Positions 1 through 11,533 are shown, counted from the stretch's first letter. The stretch: DNA of 64,000 nt from Corydoras sp. C115 (GCA_019802505.1 JAFMOC010000209.1:312501-376500); one strand, 5' to 3'. The notes: generated by a model from the letters alone, not told the origin. Translations and numbers: made by a program.

Positions 1-70
1 CCCCCCACGCGACCCTAATATAGGATAAAGCAGAAGATAATGGACAGACATTAGATGGATGATAGATGGA
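1..70 (+). mobile_element. S1 SINE, 3' end only (cut by window start)
   Basis: The cgaccctaatataggataaa tail region and degenerate (ATGG) tail of the DANA/Mermaid-like SINE S1. Confidence 0.85.
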
Positions 71-72
71 TC

Positions 73-414
73 CATCTCAGCACTAGGGATTCCTGGTTCG
101 AATCCCTATCTGGGTGGAGTTCCCATGTTCTCCCCGTGTCTACGTGGGTTTCCTCCGGGTTCTCTGGTTTCCTCCCACAGTCCAAAAACATGGATCAAGG
201 TCAAATGAATTCTCCAAACTGCCCCATATAGAGTGTGTCTGTGTGAGCATGTGCCCAGTGATACATTGGCGTCCTGTCCTGGGTGTATCTGCCCAGCGCC
301 CGAAACGTTCTCCCCTGGATGGGCATGGGGAACCCCCCCTCCCCCCGCGACCCTAATATAGGATAAAGCGGAAGATAATGGACAGACATTAGATGGATGG
401 ATAGATGGATGATG
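73..414 (+). mobile_element. S1 SINE, head truncated
   Basis: S1 begins within the A-to-B box region (ctcagcactagggattcctg) and runs to a degenerate ATGG tail. The body has ctccgggttctctggtttcc and the cagatac-type 3' part found in the zebrafish DANA/Mermaid SINEs. Confidence 0.9.
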
Positions 415-417
415 GTT

Positions 418-702
418 CGATCCATCCATTAGTTTTCGCCTAATCCTGTATTGGAGGTCATACGGGAAGTTCCCCATGCCCATCCAGGGGAGAACGTTGC
501 TCTGGGCAGATACATTCAGGGTGCTAATCTATCACTGGACACACACATCGACTTACACACACACACACACATACTGTGAGGATATCGGAAAACCTGGAGG
601 AAACCCATGTGGACACGGGGAGGACATGGAAACTCCACTCAGACTGGGACTTGAACCCAGAATCTCCAGCACTGAGAGGTTGCCATGCTGACCACTACCC
701 CT
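418..702 (-). mobile_element. S1 SINE, diverged
   Basis: Inverted copy facing the previous one tail to tail; it has point changes and small deletions. Confidence 0.8.
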
Positions 703-846
703 TTATCCCTATTGAACAGGGTTCTGTGGGTAGTCTTGTAGAAAGGTCTTGAGATCGGTTCTCAGATGGACAGCCAGGGATGTTCAATAATGAACTGGCA
801 TGTTCTCCATGTGTCTAATTGGTCTTTCTCTATTGGTTTAAAGGAA

Positions 847-1204
847 CTCATTCATTCATTCATTCATTATCTCCCGCTTTATCCTCTATTAGGGTCGCAG
901 TGGGGTTCCCCATGCCCATCCAGGGGAGAAAGTCTCGGGCACTGGGCAGATACACCCAGGACAGGACGCCAATCCATCGCTGGGCACACACTCACTCACT
1001 CACACAGACACACTCTATATGGGGCAATTTTGAGAATTCAATTGACTTAATCCATGTTTTTGGACTGTGGGAGGAAACCAGAGAACCCGGAGGAAACCCA
1101 CACAGACACGGGGAGAACATGGAAACTCCACCCAGATGGGGATTCGAACCGGGAATCCCTAGTGCTGAGAGGCGAACGTGCTAACCACTAAGCCACCGTG
1201 CCAC
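847..1204 (-). mobile_element. S1 SINE, full length with target duplication
   Basis: AATG-type tail. A 12-bp direct repeat ggtttaaaggaa flanks it (835-846 and 1,205-1,216). Confidence 0.95.
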
Positions 1205-1795
1205 GGTTTAAAGGAATTGATAAATGAATTCACTCAAAGTGCAAATGAATCTGAATTTGTTGGTCTGCCCTGCGAGGGACTGGCATCCTGTTCACAACTC
1301 GAAGCATTGAAATTAAAACCAAACACACGTGTTCCAACAGCTCCAGTGACCCATCATTATATCTGAATGTTATACTCTGGGTTCTTCCAGTGGATTTATA
1401 AAAGAACAAATGGCAGTACATGCTGATCTGCACACGGGGGAAGTGTGGCTGATGTATTTGTTTCCATGAGGGATAGAAGGCAAAGTCTCTGAATTTCATA
1501 TGAGATAAGGAGAGTAGGAGGCTGTAAAAAGGCCCGGACTCTCTGGGGACATCAGAACAAAAGCTAAAACTAGGCTGTACTCTCCATCTGCTGCAGGGTC
1601 GAGCAACCAGCAGAACAGGAGCTTCACAGTCGGGCAGAAATTCAGACATATGTGATTAAAAGGTCGTTCCACGCGTCCAAAGCGCACAGTGTTCAGTAAA
1701 TGTTGCAGAAAAGCCAAACGTTTGCATTTTGCATTACTTTCCACTGAAACTAATCTGTTTTTATTTTAGATCAGCCTCCGTCTCCACTAATGTTC
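1205..1795. other. single-copy-looking stretch, no gene seen
   Basis: About 590 bp with no repeat or exon that I recognise. Confidence 0.4.
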
Positions 1796-2225
1796 AAGTT
1801 CAAGTCATTTATTTATATAGTGCTTTTTACAACAGTACATTGTCACAAAGCAGCTTTACAGAGTGAAAAGCCTTTAAACCCCCAAAGATCAAGATGAAGA
1901 GACAGTGGCAAGAAAAAACTCCCTGTTATGTTGTTATTTTAAGGAAGAAACCTTGGGAGGACCAAGACTCAATGGGGGACACATCCTCCTTGAGCGGCCA
2001 GGCAGCAACAACAGTGTAGGACAGATAGTGTCGAGATCGGGTGACTGTATTTAACAAATGGAAAAACTCTAACAACTGGAAAACTATATGTAAGTCCATT
2101 AAGGACGTCCTGCAGGTTCGCCAGTCCAATTAATATGCAGGTTCCCTCCAGTATTCGTCGTAGCCGCAGTGCTTCGGCAGAGTCGTGGATGAAGGTCTGA
2201 CTACACCTCCAGGAAGCCGGTCACA
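1796..2225 (+). repeat. S3 interspersed repeat
   Basis: Starts with tandem ttcaagttcaag, then tttatttatatagtgctttt, a block gacagtggcaagaaaaaact, and ends with a ctcctccttgagcggcc-like block and the extension cgtcctgcaggttcgccagt. It recurs at several places in both orientations. Confidence 0.85.
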
Positions 2226-2619
2226 CCTCAAAAGAAACAGACAAGGAAAGCAATTAGAGCAGATAATAAAGCACAGCATTTAATTAAGTAATTGATTGAC
2301 ACAGTGCAACATGTGACTCTGGCATCACTGACTAGAGCAGCAGAACTAAAATTTAAAATTAGAATTTAAAGACCTGACTTTGAATTATAATTCCATTCAC
2401 AGTCCACAGTCTCTCAAAGGTCTTCGGTATGTTTGAGGTCAGTGTGCTGTGTGGACTTCTACATCATGAAAACCATAGCCAGACCTCCTGCGGACTCGTC
2501 TTTAAACATGCCCCACAAGTTTCTAAACATTTAGCTGAATAACTTGGGGACATTGTTCAACTTGGGGACATTGTTTTAATGTAATAATCCCAATAATTTC
2601 ATTAAATTGTAATTAAACA

Positions 2620-2925
2620 GGCGGCACGGTGGCTTAGTGGTTGGCAAGTTCGCCTCTCAGCGCTAGGGATTCCCGGTTCGAATCCCCATCTGGGTGGAGT
2701 TTCCATGTTAAAAAGAATATTTTAGGTGGTGGCAGATACACCCAGGACAGGGCACACACTCAATGTGATGCGCCAATTTAGAGTAGCCAATTCACATTTA
2801 ATCCATGTTTTTGGACTGTGGGAGGAAACCTGAGAACCTGGAGGAAACCCACGCAGACACAGGGAGAACATGGAAGCTCCACCCATTCAAACCTGGGATT
2901 CAAACCTGGATTGCACTATGACAAT
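2620..2925. mobile_element. fold-back S1 (head plus inverted body)
   Basis: Bases 2,620-2,710 are the S1 head in plus orientation. From about 2,738 the sequence continues as S1 body in minus orientation (atccatgtttttggactgtg and onwards). Full-length S1 is colinear, so this is a fold-back derivative. Confidence 0.8.
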
Positions 2926-3092
2926 GTGCCACACAAGTTTATTTATATATTTATTACCAACAGGGCGGCCAAGTATTTAGTATTTTTTACCTCTCAGCAT
3001 CAGTATTAGAACTCTCACCATGATCTTATTTATAGCTGAAAATCAGATTTATTTTGAAGTGATCATATGTATAATATAAGAAGGACTCAGCA

Positions 3093-3315
3093 GGTGTGGT
3101 GGCGCTGTGGTTAACTCTTTCGCCTCGCAGCATTAGTTCTATCTGCGTGCATTTCCTCCATGGACTTCAGTTTCCTCCCACATTCCAAAGACATGCTGAT
3201 GGGTAAATTAGAGATACTAAACAGCCATTCTCCCCTGGATGGGCATGGGGAAAACCAACCCCATCCCCCGCAACCCTAGTAGAGGATGAAGTGGAAGATA
3301 ATGGATGGATGGATA
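3093..3315 (+). mobile_element. S1 relative, strongly diverged
   Basis: Head ggtggcgctgtggttaactc, partial body tttcctcccacattccaaag, and the S1 3' part ending in ATGG repeats. This is an older or different subfamily. Confidence 0.7.
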
Positions 3316-3339
3316 TATATTGTGGAATCTGCCTCTTTA

Positions 3340-3960
3340 TATGCAAACGTTAATGTTTCATATGTCCCAAAATCACATTGGGTAGACATTTTGCCCTGCT
3401 ACCTACAATTTCTCACATATAGAACATCTCAAAATCACATTTTGGATCCGCCAAAATGCTATCAATGTGTTCCGAGATAAAGCCCTGCAGGCCCACCACT
3501 GCCAAAACACATAAAGGGGGGGGGCTCAGCATCAAATAAAAATCAGGTTTGATGAATTTACAGTATAGGTAGTTTTCTCCATAAATTCTGACTTGTAATG
3601 TTCTCATTTGTAAGTCGCTTTGGATAAAAGCGTCTGCTAAATGACTAAATGTAACATATCGGGTCCACATAGGGTACACATCTGGCCATGCTATCAACAA
3701 GTGAGCTCTAAGTGGCCCACATATGAAAAAGCTCATGTGGCCCAAATGTTCCATAATCACGTCTGGAAGTCATTTTGACCGTGCTACCAAGATACGTTTA
3801 GCTAACACATGGCCTCAATCTGGTGTGTATGTGCCCCACAGCTTGCAACCAGAAGCGATCTGCCCAAGTTTTGTCAAATGTGGCATGTTGGTCGGATTTG
3901 GGCCAGAAATATGGAATGTGTGTTTGTATTTGCAAGTTGTTAAGGGAACATCATTGGTAA
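3340..3960. repeat. diverged repeat rich in ggccca/tgggcc words
   Basis: A low-conservation repeat with phrases such as gtggcccacatatgaaaaag and ggcccaaatgttccataatc. It is similar to 25,590-26,010 and probably to 22,455-22,745. It looks like an old DNA-transposon family. An S2 fragment lies inside at about 3,590-3,655. Confidence 0.55.
3590..3655 (+). mobile_element. S2 SINE 3' fragment
   Basis: Contains aagtcgctttggataaaagc and gtctgctaaatgac, the conserved 3' region of S2, without a head. Confidence 0.8.
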
Positions 3961-3964
3961 CATA

Positions 3965-5134
3965 GACACCAGTTCTGCTTCATGCAGATTCCTATCCCTA
4001 TATGTTCTGCACCTTTATTCATCAAAATTATATATTATATTATAGTTTAGATCAACTTTGGTGAGGTGACGTACAACATTGTGTCTGAATAGCATGATAG
4101 ATTACAAAACATGAACCTGTAGGTGAACCACGGAGATAGAAAAAAAGCTCTGGTGCCTTTTTAGAGAAGATCATTATCTGAGCAAGCTGAGAAAATAATA
4201 GAAAATGTCACATGAGATGATTGCATGAATAATGCATGAGCTTCTCACAGCAGTCAGCAACCCTGACGATGCATATCTGTAGAACAGAGCCTGTCCTTAT
4301 GTGGGAGCCCAAATAATGTGTCCTTCTACTTAAAAACTATTAAAACACCTGTTTAAAAACATTCTGTTAGGTTAAGGATTTTGGGTTCCATATGCCAAAA
4401 TATTACGAAATCTCAGGCTGCGATGATTTCCAATAAAGATTGTGAAGTGTAGCTGCAAAATACCCGCAGGTCTGTCCTTTAATATAGTCCGACTGTCAGC
4501 AGAAAGAAAGTACGAAGTGTCTATTAGAAGTCATTGTCCACTTGTCTTTCTTCGCCGTGCCAAAGAATAACTGAAAGGACACTGCGGAGCCCTCTCATCT
4601 TTGGTGCTCTCTGCGCTGGCCTTTTGTGTCCGCGAAATGTTCAAAGCAAATGTAGCTAGACCAACATGAGGCTTCTTGGGTAACCTTCCCATTCAGGAGC
4701 GTACAATGGCAAGGCCAATTATAATGGCGTTCAGTGGCCTCCCAGTCTCAGTTACATTCACTGTGAGGATATGGATGTGTGCGTGTATGTGTATAGGAAA
4801 CACCTCAGCTGTATGGGGTGTTTACCCTTTATGGTGACTTCCCCACAGCTTAGATTACGTTCAGTGCACCTCGGCCTTCTGCGAGGTGAGACCCGAGGGT
4901 GGCCCATCACCGAGGGTTGATTCAGGGCAACGCTGCACTTGTTGCAGGCTTCAATCACAGACCAACGAGTCGACTGCTGTTTGTAAGGAAAGGTCATTGG
5001 TCAGTGGGGGATTATTATCAGATTAATAGGGCAGCATTGGGGTGGACAGGTGTAAACACGGACAGCAGTTGACCCCTCCACTTAACCTGTGGTTGGTTAA
5101 ATCAGACACATGTGCTACTTGAAATAGGAAGGTG
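3965..5134. other. single-copy-looking stretch, possible regulatory DNA
   Basis: No repeat or exon recognised. Segment 4,560-4,760 holds closely packed factor-like words (TTCAAAGC, ACAATGG, CCAATTATAA), and 4,218-4,240 has a near-palindromic octamer-like stretch. Enhancer function is speculative. Confidence 0.35.
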
Positions 5135-5148
5135 ATCTTATATCCCAT

Positions 5149-5471
5149 GGCGGCACGGTGGCTTAGTGGTTAGCACGTTCTCCTCTCAGTTCTAGGGATT
5201 CCCGGTTCGAATCCTCATCTGGGTGGAGTTTCCATGTTCTCCCCGTGTCTGCGTGGGTTTTCTCTGGGTTCTCCGGTTTCCTCCCACAGTCCAAAAACAT
5301 GGATCAAGTCAATTGAATTCTCAAAATTGCCCCATATAGAGTGTGTCTGTGAGTGAGTGTGTGCCCAGCGATAGATTGACGCCCTGTCCTGGGTCTATCT
5401 GCCCAGCGCCCGAGACGTTCTCCCCACCGCGACACTAATAGAGGATAAAGCGGGAGATAATGAATGAATGA
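5149..5471 (+). mobile_element. S1 SINE with 14-bp target duplication
   Basis: Subfamily B (cgagacgttctcc, cgggagataatgaatg tail). Flanked by atcttatatcccat (5,135-5,148) and atcttatattccat (5,472-5,485), which differ by one base. Confidence 0.95.
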
Positions 5472-5579
5472 ATCTTATATTCCATCCCGCTGGTTAAGGT
5501 TGTCATACATCCACAATGCAGCTAATCAAGTGTTACCCAAATAAACACCCACATCATGAATTAATGGCACAAAAAATTC

Positions 5580-5909
5580 CTTCCATCTATTATCTTCCGC
5601 TTTATCCTCTATTAGGTTCCCCTTGCCCATCCAGCAGAACGTTTCAGGCTCTGGACAGATACACCCAGGACAGGGCTCCAATCTATTGCTGGAAACACAC
5701 TCACTCACACAAACACACTCTATATGGGGCAATTTGGAGAACTCAATTGACCTTGTTCCATGTTTTTGGACTGTGGGAGGAAACCGGAGAATCCAAAGGA
5801 AACCCACGAAGATACGGGGAGAAACATCCACCCAGATTGGGATTCGAACGGGAATCCCTAGCGCTGAGAGGAGAACATGCCAACCACTAAGCCACCATGC
5901 CGCCACCAA
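5580..5909 (-). mobile_element. S1 SINE
   Basis: Near full length with a small deletion after the tail-proximal region; the A and B boxes are readable on the minus strand. Confidence 0.9.
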
Positions 5910-5981
5910 AATTGATGAGGAAAAAAAAAAGAAAAATAAGAAACTTGACCTGTTCAGTAATGGCTGTGCTTGAGTCTATCC

Positions 5982-6285
5982 CAGTCTCATCTCATTATCT
6001 TCCACTTATGGAATAGGGAGTTCCCTATGATCATCAAGGGGAGATCGTTTTGGGCACTAGGCAAGGCGCCAATCTATTGCTGGGCACACACACACTATAG
6101 AGGGGCAATTTATTTAGGGGCTATTTAAAGCAGACAATTCACCTTGAATCCATGGAAACCCACTGGAAATTCACGTGGACAGTAAGAAACCATGGAAACT
6201 CCACCCAGATGGGGATTTGAACCTAGTTCCCCAGTGCTGAGAGGCGGCTGTGCTGACCACTAATCCACTGTGCTGCTCCTATCCC
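5982..6285 (-). mobile_element. S1 SINE, diverged
   Basis: Begins with cattatcttccacttatgg and carries several deletions. The head ends near 6,285. Confidence 0.75.
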
Positions 6286-6289
6286 AGTC

Positions 6290-7260
6290 GTCAATAAACA
6301 AATTGCAGGAAAGTACCATGGAGTGGTCAGCTGTCCACATTCTGACATCATCCCCAGTAAACCCTTGTTGGGATGGCAGTGGATGGGATGGATGCTGTGA
6401 GCCCTCACTGCTCCTTCATTGCCTTAAACCTTGAACTCATTTAACTCCAACAGCGACAGAGTGAAGTGGCCGTCCCACCCACTCACCTGTGAAGGCCCTG
6501 GACCTATTAAAGAACTCTTGCCCCCATTGTACAGTGACTGAGCAGATAATATTTCACCTGCTAGCCCCACTCTGGGGAGGGATACTGTATAGTGTCAGGC
6601 TTTTTTTTTTCCTGGCTCCCTCTCCTCTCCCTCTCCTCTCTCTCTCCTCTCGCTCTCGCTCTTATTTTTTTTCTGCTCCCCTTTCACATCCACTGAAAGC
6701 CTCCCCTGGTGCAATTCCCCTGAGACCCCCACTCTCAGGTATCCCGTGGGTGGAGCAGAGGGGAGTGGGTAGGTTGAAAGAGACAAGGATATCATTTTCA
6801 ACCCAGCACAAGACAACCAAATCAGCCCCTCCTCCTTCCTCCCCCCTCCCTCTTACTCTCAATTAGGGGTACACTTTTAAAACCCACCTTTATTTAGCCT
6901 AGAACCAACCTCAGGGGAGGGCCGCTAAGTCGAGGTTCTCTGCTAAGCCCGATTTACACATCCAGGGCTTTTCCGTATTCGCTAATGGTAGAATTCTGGT
7001 CCCTCGAAAACAAATCAGTCGCAAGGTGCACTCTCATGACCCGCTGCAGAACCTCGTACAATAGCGGTGAGCCGTTCCGCTTTGATTCGTCGCTATTAAT
7101 AACGAGTGCTATTTAGTACAGGTGACTCAGGATTGTTAAGAAAGCTGACAATAGGCCACGAGGAATCACTGCGGTGACGGAGGGGCACCGATATGAAAAA
7201 TCCTTTAAGGACTCAATTATGCGAGTGCACATCAGTGAGTGCAGAAGGGCGGCACTTTTA
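6290..7260. other. single-copy-looking stretch with CT-rich tract
   Basis: No gene seen. A polypyrimidine tract at 6,600-6,690 is followed by unique sequence. Confidence 0.4.
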
Positions 7261-7262
7261 AA

Positions 7263-7585
7263 GGGTGGCACGGTGGCTTAGTGGTTAGCACGTTCAACTC
7301 TCAGTACTAGGGATTCCCGGTTCGAATCCCCATCTGGGTGGAGTTTCCATGTTCGCCCCGTGTCCAAGTGGGCTTCCTCCGGGTTCTCTGGTTTTCTCCC
7401 ACACTCCAGGACATGGACAAGTCAATTGAGTTCTCCAAATTACCCCATATAGAGTGTGAGTGAGTGTGTGAGCAGTGATGGATTGGTGTCCTGTCCTAGG
7501 TGTATCTGCCCAGGTTCTCCCCTGGATGGGCATGGAGAAACCCTCGCGACCCTAATATAGAATAAAGCGTAAGAAAATGGATGTA
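7263..7585 (+). mobile_element. S1 SINE
   Basis: Head complete (ggtggcacggtggcttagtg). The body has a small deletion around 7,405-7,425. Confidence 0.9.
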
Positions 7586-7687
7586 TGTCTGATACACATG
7601 GGCTTTGTTCAGTGGCATCAGGACTGCAGAGAAATCCGAGTTATTAGTTAACAAGCATGGCTTCCCTAGACCTACTTCCTTTCGTTA

Positions 7688-7689
7688 AT

Positions 7690-7739
<50 letters not shown>

Positions 7740-7743
7740 ACAT
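7688..7743. repeat. (CA)n microsatellite
   Basis: About 24 near-perfect CA units. Confidence 0.98.
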
Positions 7744-7753
7744 ATCATTACAA

Positions 7754-7930
7754 GGGAGCTCCCACTATCATTATAGTTTCGACCAGCTCAGTGGTAAATG
7801 CTGGAGAAGTTCCCCACTGAGCCTTGGTCCTCACAAGCTTTCTTTTTTAAAAACCAACGACACCAGCGAGTTTTTCTTGGCTTTGTCACGTTGGCTTTCT
7901 GTTGACGGTTTAGGCGTAGAACACTGATTG
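7754..7930 (-). repeat. S3 fragment, diverged
   Basis: Contains ccactgagccttggtcctca and a degenerate gtttttcttggc block of S3 in reverse orientation. Confidence 0.6.
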
Positions 7931-7994
7931 GCTATTAAAACAACTCATTGTCATTAAAACAATTTCTTTTTTAGCTTTTGTATATTCCTCTTTT

Positions 7995-8300
7995 AAAGGG
8001 AGGGACGGTGGCTTAGTGGTTGACATGTTCTCCTCTCAGCACTAGGGATTCCTAGTTCTGAGAGGCGAACTCTGGCTTCTCTGGTTTTCTCCAAAAACCT
8101 GGACAAGTCAATTGAACTCTCCAAATTGCCCCATATAGAGTGTGTCTGTGTGAGTGAGTGTGTGCCCAGTGATAGATTGGCGTCCTGTCCTGGGTCTATC
8201 TGCCCAGCGCCTGAAACTTTCTCCCCTGGATGGGCATGGGGAACCCCCCCCCCTGCGACCCTAATATAGGACAAAGCGGAAGATAATGAATGAATGAATG
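7995..8300 (+). mobile_element. S1 SINE with internal deletion
   Basis: The part between the B box and the ctctggtttt block is missing or rearranged (8,050-8,090). Confidence 0.85.
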
Positions 8301-8312
8301 TACTTAAGAGAG

Positions 8313-8674
8313 AGTGGCACGGTGGCTTAGTGGTTTAGCATGTTCTCCTCTCAATGCTAGGAATTCACGGTTCGAATCCCAAAATGAGTAGAGTTTCCAT
8401 GTTCTCCCCGTGTCTGCGTGGGTTTCCTCCGGGTTCTCTGGTTTCCTCCCACAGTCCAAAAACATGGATCAAGGTCAATTGAATTCTCCAAATTGCCCCA
8501 TATAGAGTGTGTGTGTGTGTCTGTGTGAGTGAGTGTGTGTCCAGCGATAGATTGGTGTCCTGTCCTGGGTGTATCTGCCCAGCACCTGAAACGTTCTCCC
8601 CTGGATGGGCATGGAGACCCCCCCCCCCCGCGACCCTAGTAGAGGATGAAGCTGAAGATAATGGATGGATGGAT
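8313..8674 (+). mobile_element. S1 SINE with target duplication
   Basis: Full length, ATGG tail. The 11-bp gtacttaagag flanks it at 8,300-8,310 and 8,675-8,685. The left duplicate lies in the tail of the previous S1, so this copy is the younger one. Confidence 0.95.
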
Positions 8675-8689
8675 GTACTTAAGAGCTTG

Positions 8690-9106
8690 AGACTTTTTTT
8701 ATTTACTCGAATGCTGTTGTGCTTTACCAATTTGACGCATTCGCATCGTGCAGGCGGCTCGTGAGAATGCAGCCTGTCGCGTCAAAACAACCGTTTAAGT
8801 CGTACGGTTATGGAAGGAAAATAAACCCGAGTGAAATATAATGAAATGAAACGGTGATTAGCCGGTGATACTGCATTATTAATGATGTGTGGTTTCCATG
8901 CGAGAGGAGCGAAAGAAAACACCTGCTGTGTCTGTGCCACGTTCTAATTACCCTGATCAACCACAACATTAAAACCACCGACACGTTCTTATTTCTATCA
9001 GTGTACATTTACATAACCACAAGCTATATTTAAATATGTTTTCATTCGACTTGCCGCTTGAACAATATAGCTGTCACAACATGAAAAATAGCCGCCACTG
9101 AGGGGC
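8690..9106. other. mostly unique stretch
   Basis: No gene seen. A motif aaccacaacattaaaaccac near 8,960 resembles the end of a common fish DNA-transposon family (compare 19,670 and 55,985). Confidence 0.35.
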
Positions 9107-9185
9107 GGAGCTTCAAAATGGATTTTTACATAACATTAGGATAACAGTAATTATATAAACTAACGATTCGTTACTAATTAAGCAT

Positions 9186-9372
9186 TACATTTACATTTAC
9201 ATTTGGTCATTTAGCAGATGTGACAGATTATCCAAAGCGACTTACAACATCCCTGGAGCAATGAGGGTTAAGGTTCTTGCTCAAGGACCCACATGGGTAA
9301 CTTCAGTGGACCTGGGATTTGAACCCCCAACCTTCAGATTGACAGCCCAACACCCGAACCACTGAGTTACTC
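9186..9372 (-). mobile_element. S2 SINE, small internal deletion
   Basis: Head ctcagtggttcgggtgttgg on the minus strand. The copy lacks the aaggtgagcacagggttc part seen in the duplicate. Confidence 0.9.
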
Positions 9373-9374
9373 CA

Positions 9375-9702
9375 TCCATCCATCCATTATCGTCCGCTTT
9401 ATCCTATATTAGGGTCACGGGGGGGGGTTCCCCATGCCCATCCAGGGGAGAACGTTTCGGGCGCTGGGCAGATACACCCAGGACAGGACGCCAATCTATC
9501 CCTGGGCACACACTCACTCACACAGACACCCTCTATATGGGGCAATTTGGAGAACTCAATCGACTTGATTAATGTTTTTGGACAGTGGGAGGAAATCTGA
9601 GAACCCGCAGGAAACCCACGCGGACACGGGGAGAACATGGAAACTTCACCCAGATGGGGATTCGAACCGGGAATCCCTAGTGCTGAGAGGAGAACATGCT
9701 CC
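9375..9702 (-). mobile_element. S1 SINE, left unit of the tandem duplication
   Basis: ATGG tail, poly-G run, body complete. The head ends at the agaggagaacatgct part. Confidence 0.9.
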
Positions 9703-9784
9703 ACCAGGAGCTTCAAAATGGATTCTTACATAACATTAGGATAACAGTAATTATATAAACTAACGATTCGTTACTAATTAAGCA

Positions 9785-9986
9785 TTACATTTACATTAGG
9801 TCATTTAGCAGATGCTTTTATCCAAAGCGACTTACAAGGTGAGCACAGGGTTCATCACAACATCCCTGGAGCAATGAGGGTTAAGGGTCTTGCTCAAGGA
9901 GCCACATTGGTAACTTCAGTGGACCTGGGATTTGAACCCCCAACCTTCAGATTGATAACCCAACACCCTAACCACTGAGTTACTCC
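9785..9986 (-). mobile_element. S2 SINE, right unit of the tandem duplication
   Basis: Full S2 with the atccaaagcgacttacaagg region and a tRNA-like head. Confidence 0.9.
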
Positions 9987-9987
9987 A

Positions 9988-10281
9988 TCCATCCATCCAT
10001 TATCTTCCACTTTATCCTCAATTAGGGTCACGGGGGGGGGGTCCCCATGCCCATCCAGGGGAGAACGTTTCGGGCGCTGGGCAGATACACCCAGGATAGT
10101 ACGCCAATCTATCGCTGGGCACACACTCACTCACACAGACACACTCTATATGGGGCAATTTGGAGAACTAAATTGACTTGATCAATGTTTTTGGACAGTG
10201 GGAGGAAATCGGAGAACCCGGAGGAAACCCACGCGGACACGGGGAGAACATGGAAACTTCACCCAGATGGGGATTCGAACC
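9988..10281 (-). mobile_element. S1 SINE, right unit, head truncated
   Basis: Stops at the B box (gggattcgaaccggg), where a different, plus-oriented SINE begins. Confidence 0.9.
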
Positions 10282-10287
10282 GGGTAT

Positions 10288-10580
10288 CTGAGGTGTTGTA
10301 GTGGTTAACACATCTGCCTCTCAGTGCTGGGGATCCAGGTTCGAATCCCTATCTGCGTGGAGTTTCCATGTTCTCCTCAAGTAACCCTACGTTTTCTCCA
10401 GTTTCCTTCCACAAGGTGAAGTTGCTGCTCTGAATTGCCCCTATATAGTGTGTGTATGTGTGAGTGAGCGATACATTGGTGCCCTGGGTGTATCTGCCCT
10501 GCTCCCGAAACATTCTCCCCATGATGGGCATGGAGTATAGGGGACCCCAGTAGAGGATTAAACGGAATATAATGGATGGA
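10288..10580 (+). mobile_element. S1 relative, diverged; first unit of a head-to-tail array
   Basis: Head gttgtagtggttaacacatc and shortened body. Its ATGG tail runs straight into the next S1 head. Confidence 0.8.
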
Positions 10581-10850
10581 GGCGGCACGGTGGCTTAGTG
10601 GTTTAGCATGTTCTCCTCTCAGCACTAGGGATTCCCGGTTTGAATACCCATCTGGGTGGAGTTTCCATGTTCTCCCAGTGTCCGTGTGGGTTTCCTCCGG
10701 GTTCTCCGGTTTCCTCCCACAGCGATAGATTGGCGCCCTGTCCTGGGTGTATCTGCCCAGCGCCCGAAACGTTCTCCCCTGGATGGGCATGGGGAACCCC
10801 CCCGCGCCCCTAATATAGGATAAAGCAGAAGATAATGGATGGATGGATGG
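10581..10850 (+). mobile_element. S1 SINE, second unit of array, internal deletion
   Basis: Jumps from tttcctcccacag to cgatagattgg, losing about 90 bp of body. Confidence 0.9.
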
Positions 10851-11183
10851 AGGCAGCATGGTGGCTTAGTGGTTAGCACGTTCGCCTCTTCCTGGATTCC
10901 CGGTTATAGTTTCCATTTTCTCCTCGTGGGTTTCCTCCGGGTTCTCCGGTTTCCTCCCACAGTCCAAAAACATGGATCAAGTCGATTGAATTCTCCAAAT
11001 TGCCCCATATAGAGTGTGTCTGTGTGAGTGAGAGTGTCCAGTGATAGATTGACACCCTGTCCTGGGTGTATCTGCCCAGCGCCCGAGACGTTCTCCCCTG
11101 GATGGGCATGGGGAACCCCCCCACGACCCTAATAGAGGATGAAGCGGAAGACAATGAATGGATGGATAATGGATGGATGGATG
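10851..11183 (+). mobile_element. S1 SINE, third unit of array
   Basis: Head ggcagcatggtggcttagtg; damaged B-box region; complete body and ATGG tail. Confidence 0.9.
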
Positions 11184-11184
11184 T

Positions 11185-11529
11185 TGATGTCCTTTAATAA
11201 ATTTTGAACGTCGCTTCTATATTTTCTTGTGTTTGTGACTTCGGTTCTCTACCGTCTGAACGACACTCGGCATGGTTCTCTTACGTGTCGCCGTGTTTTA
11301 GGATACAGATCTAACGCAGTGAAGAACCTCAACAAGAATTGCAGTCATTCTTTCTCACTTTTTGGCAGGAATCCATCGCTTAGCAGGTGAACGTTCACAA
11401 CTTTGGTTGTCACGGCGTCAGGCTCAGTGTACATGCCTCGGCTTTAAAGGCTTTCTTTATAGATCGGTTCTGCTTTCCTGCAGATGTCAATCAATCAGTT
11501 ACAGTTAAAGTCTCTGTGTCTCCTTTGCA

Positions 11530-11533
<4 letters not shown>
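11185..11533. other. single-copy-looking stretch
   Basis: No gene or repeat recognised. Confidence 0.35.

Larger units (their letters stand above)
9107..10280. repeat. 600-bp tandem duplication
   Basis: The unit starting ggagcttcaaaatggattttt at 9,107 recurs at exactly +600 (9,707). Each unit holds unique sequence, an S2 SINE in minus orientation and an S1 SINE in minus orientation. The right unit lacks the last part of the S1 head. Confidence 0.9.

Noticed and set aside
9186..9372. tRNA-like sequences with A and B boxes (S1 and S2 heads)
   Set aside because: They lack a full cloverleaf with acceptor stem pairing and continue into SINE bodies, so they are not functional tRNA genes.
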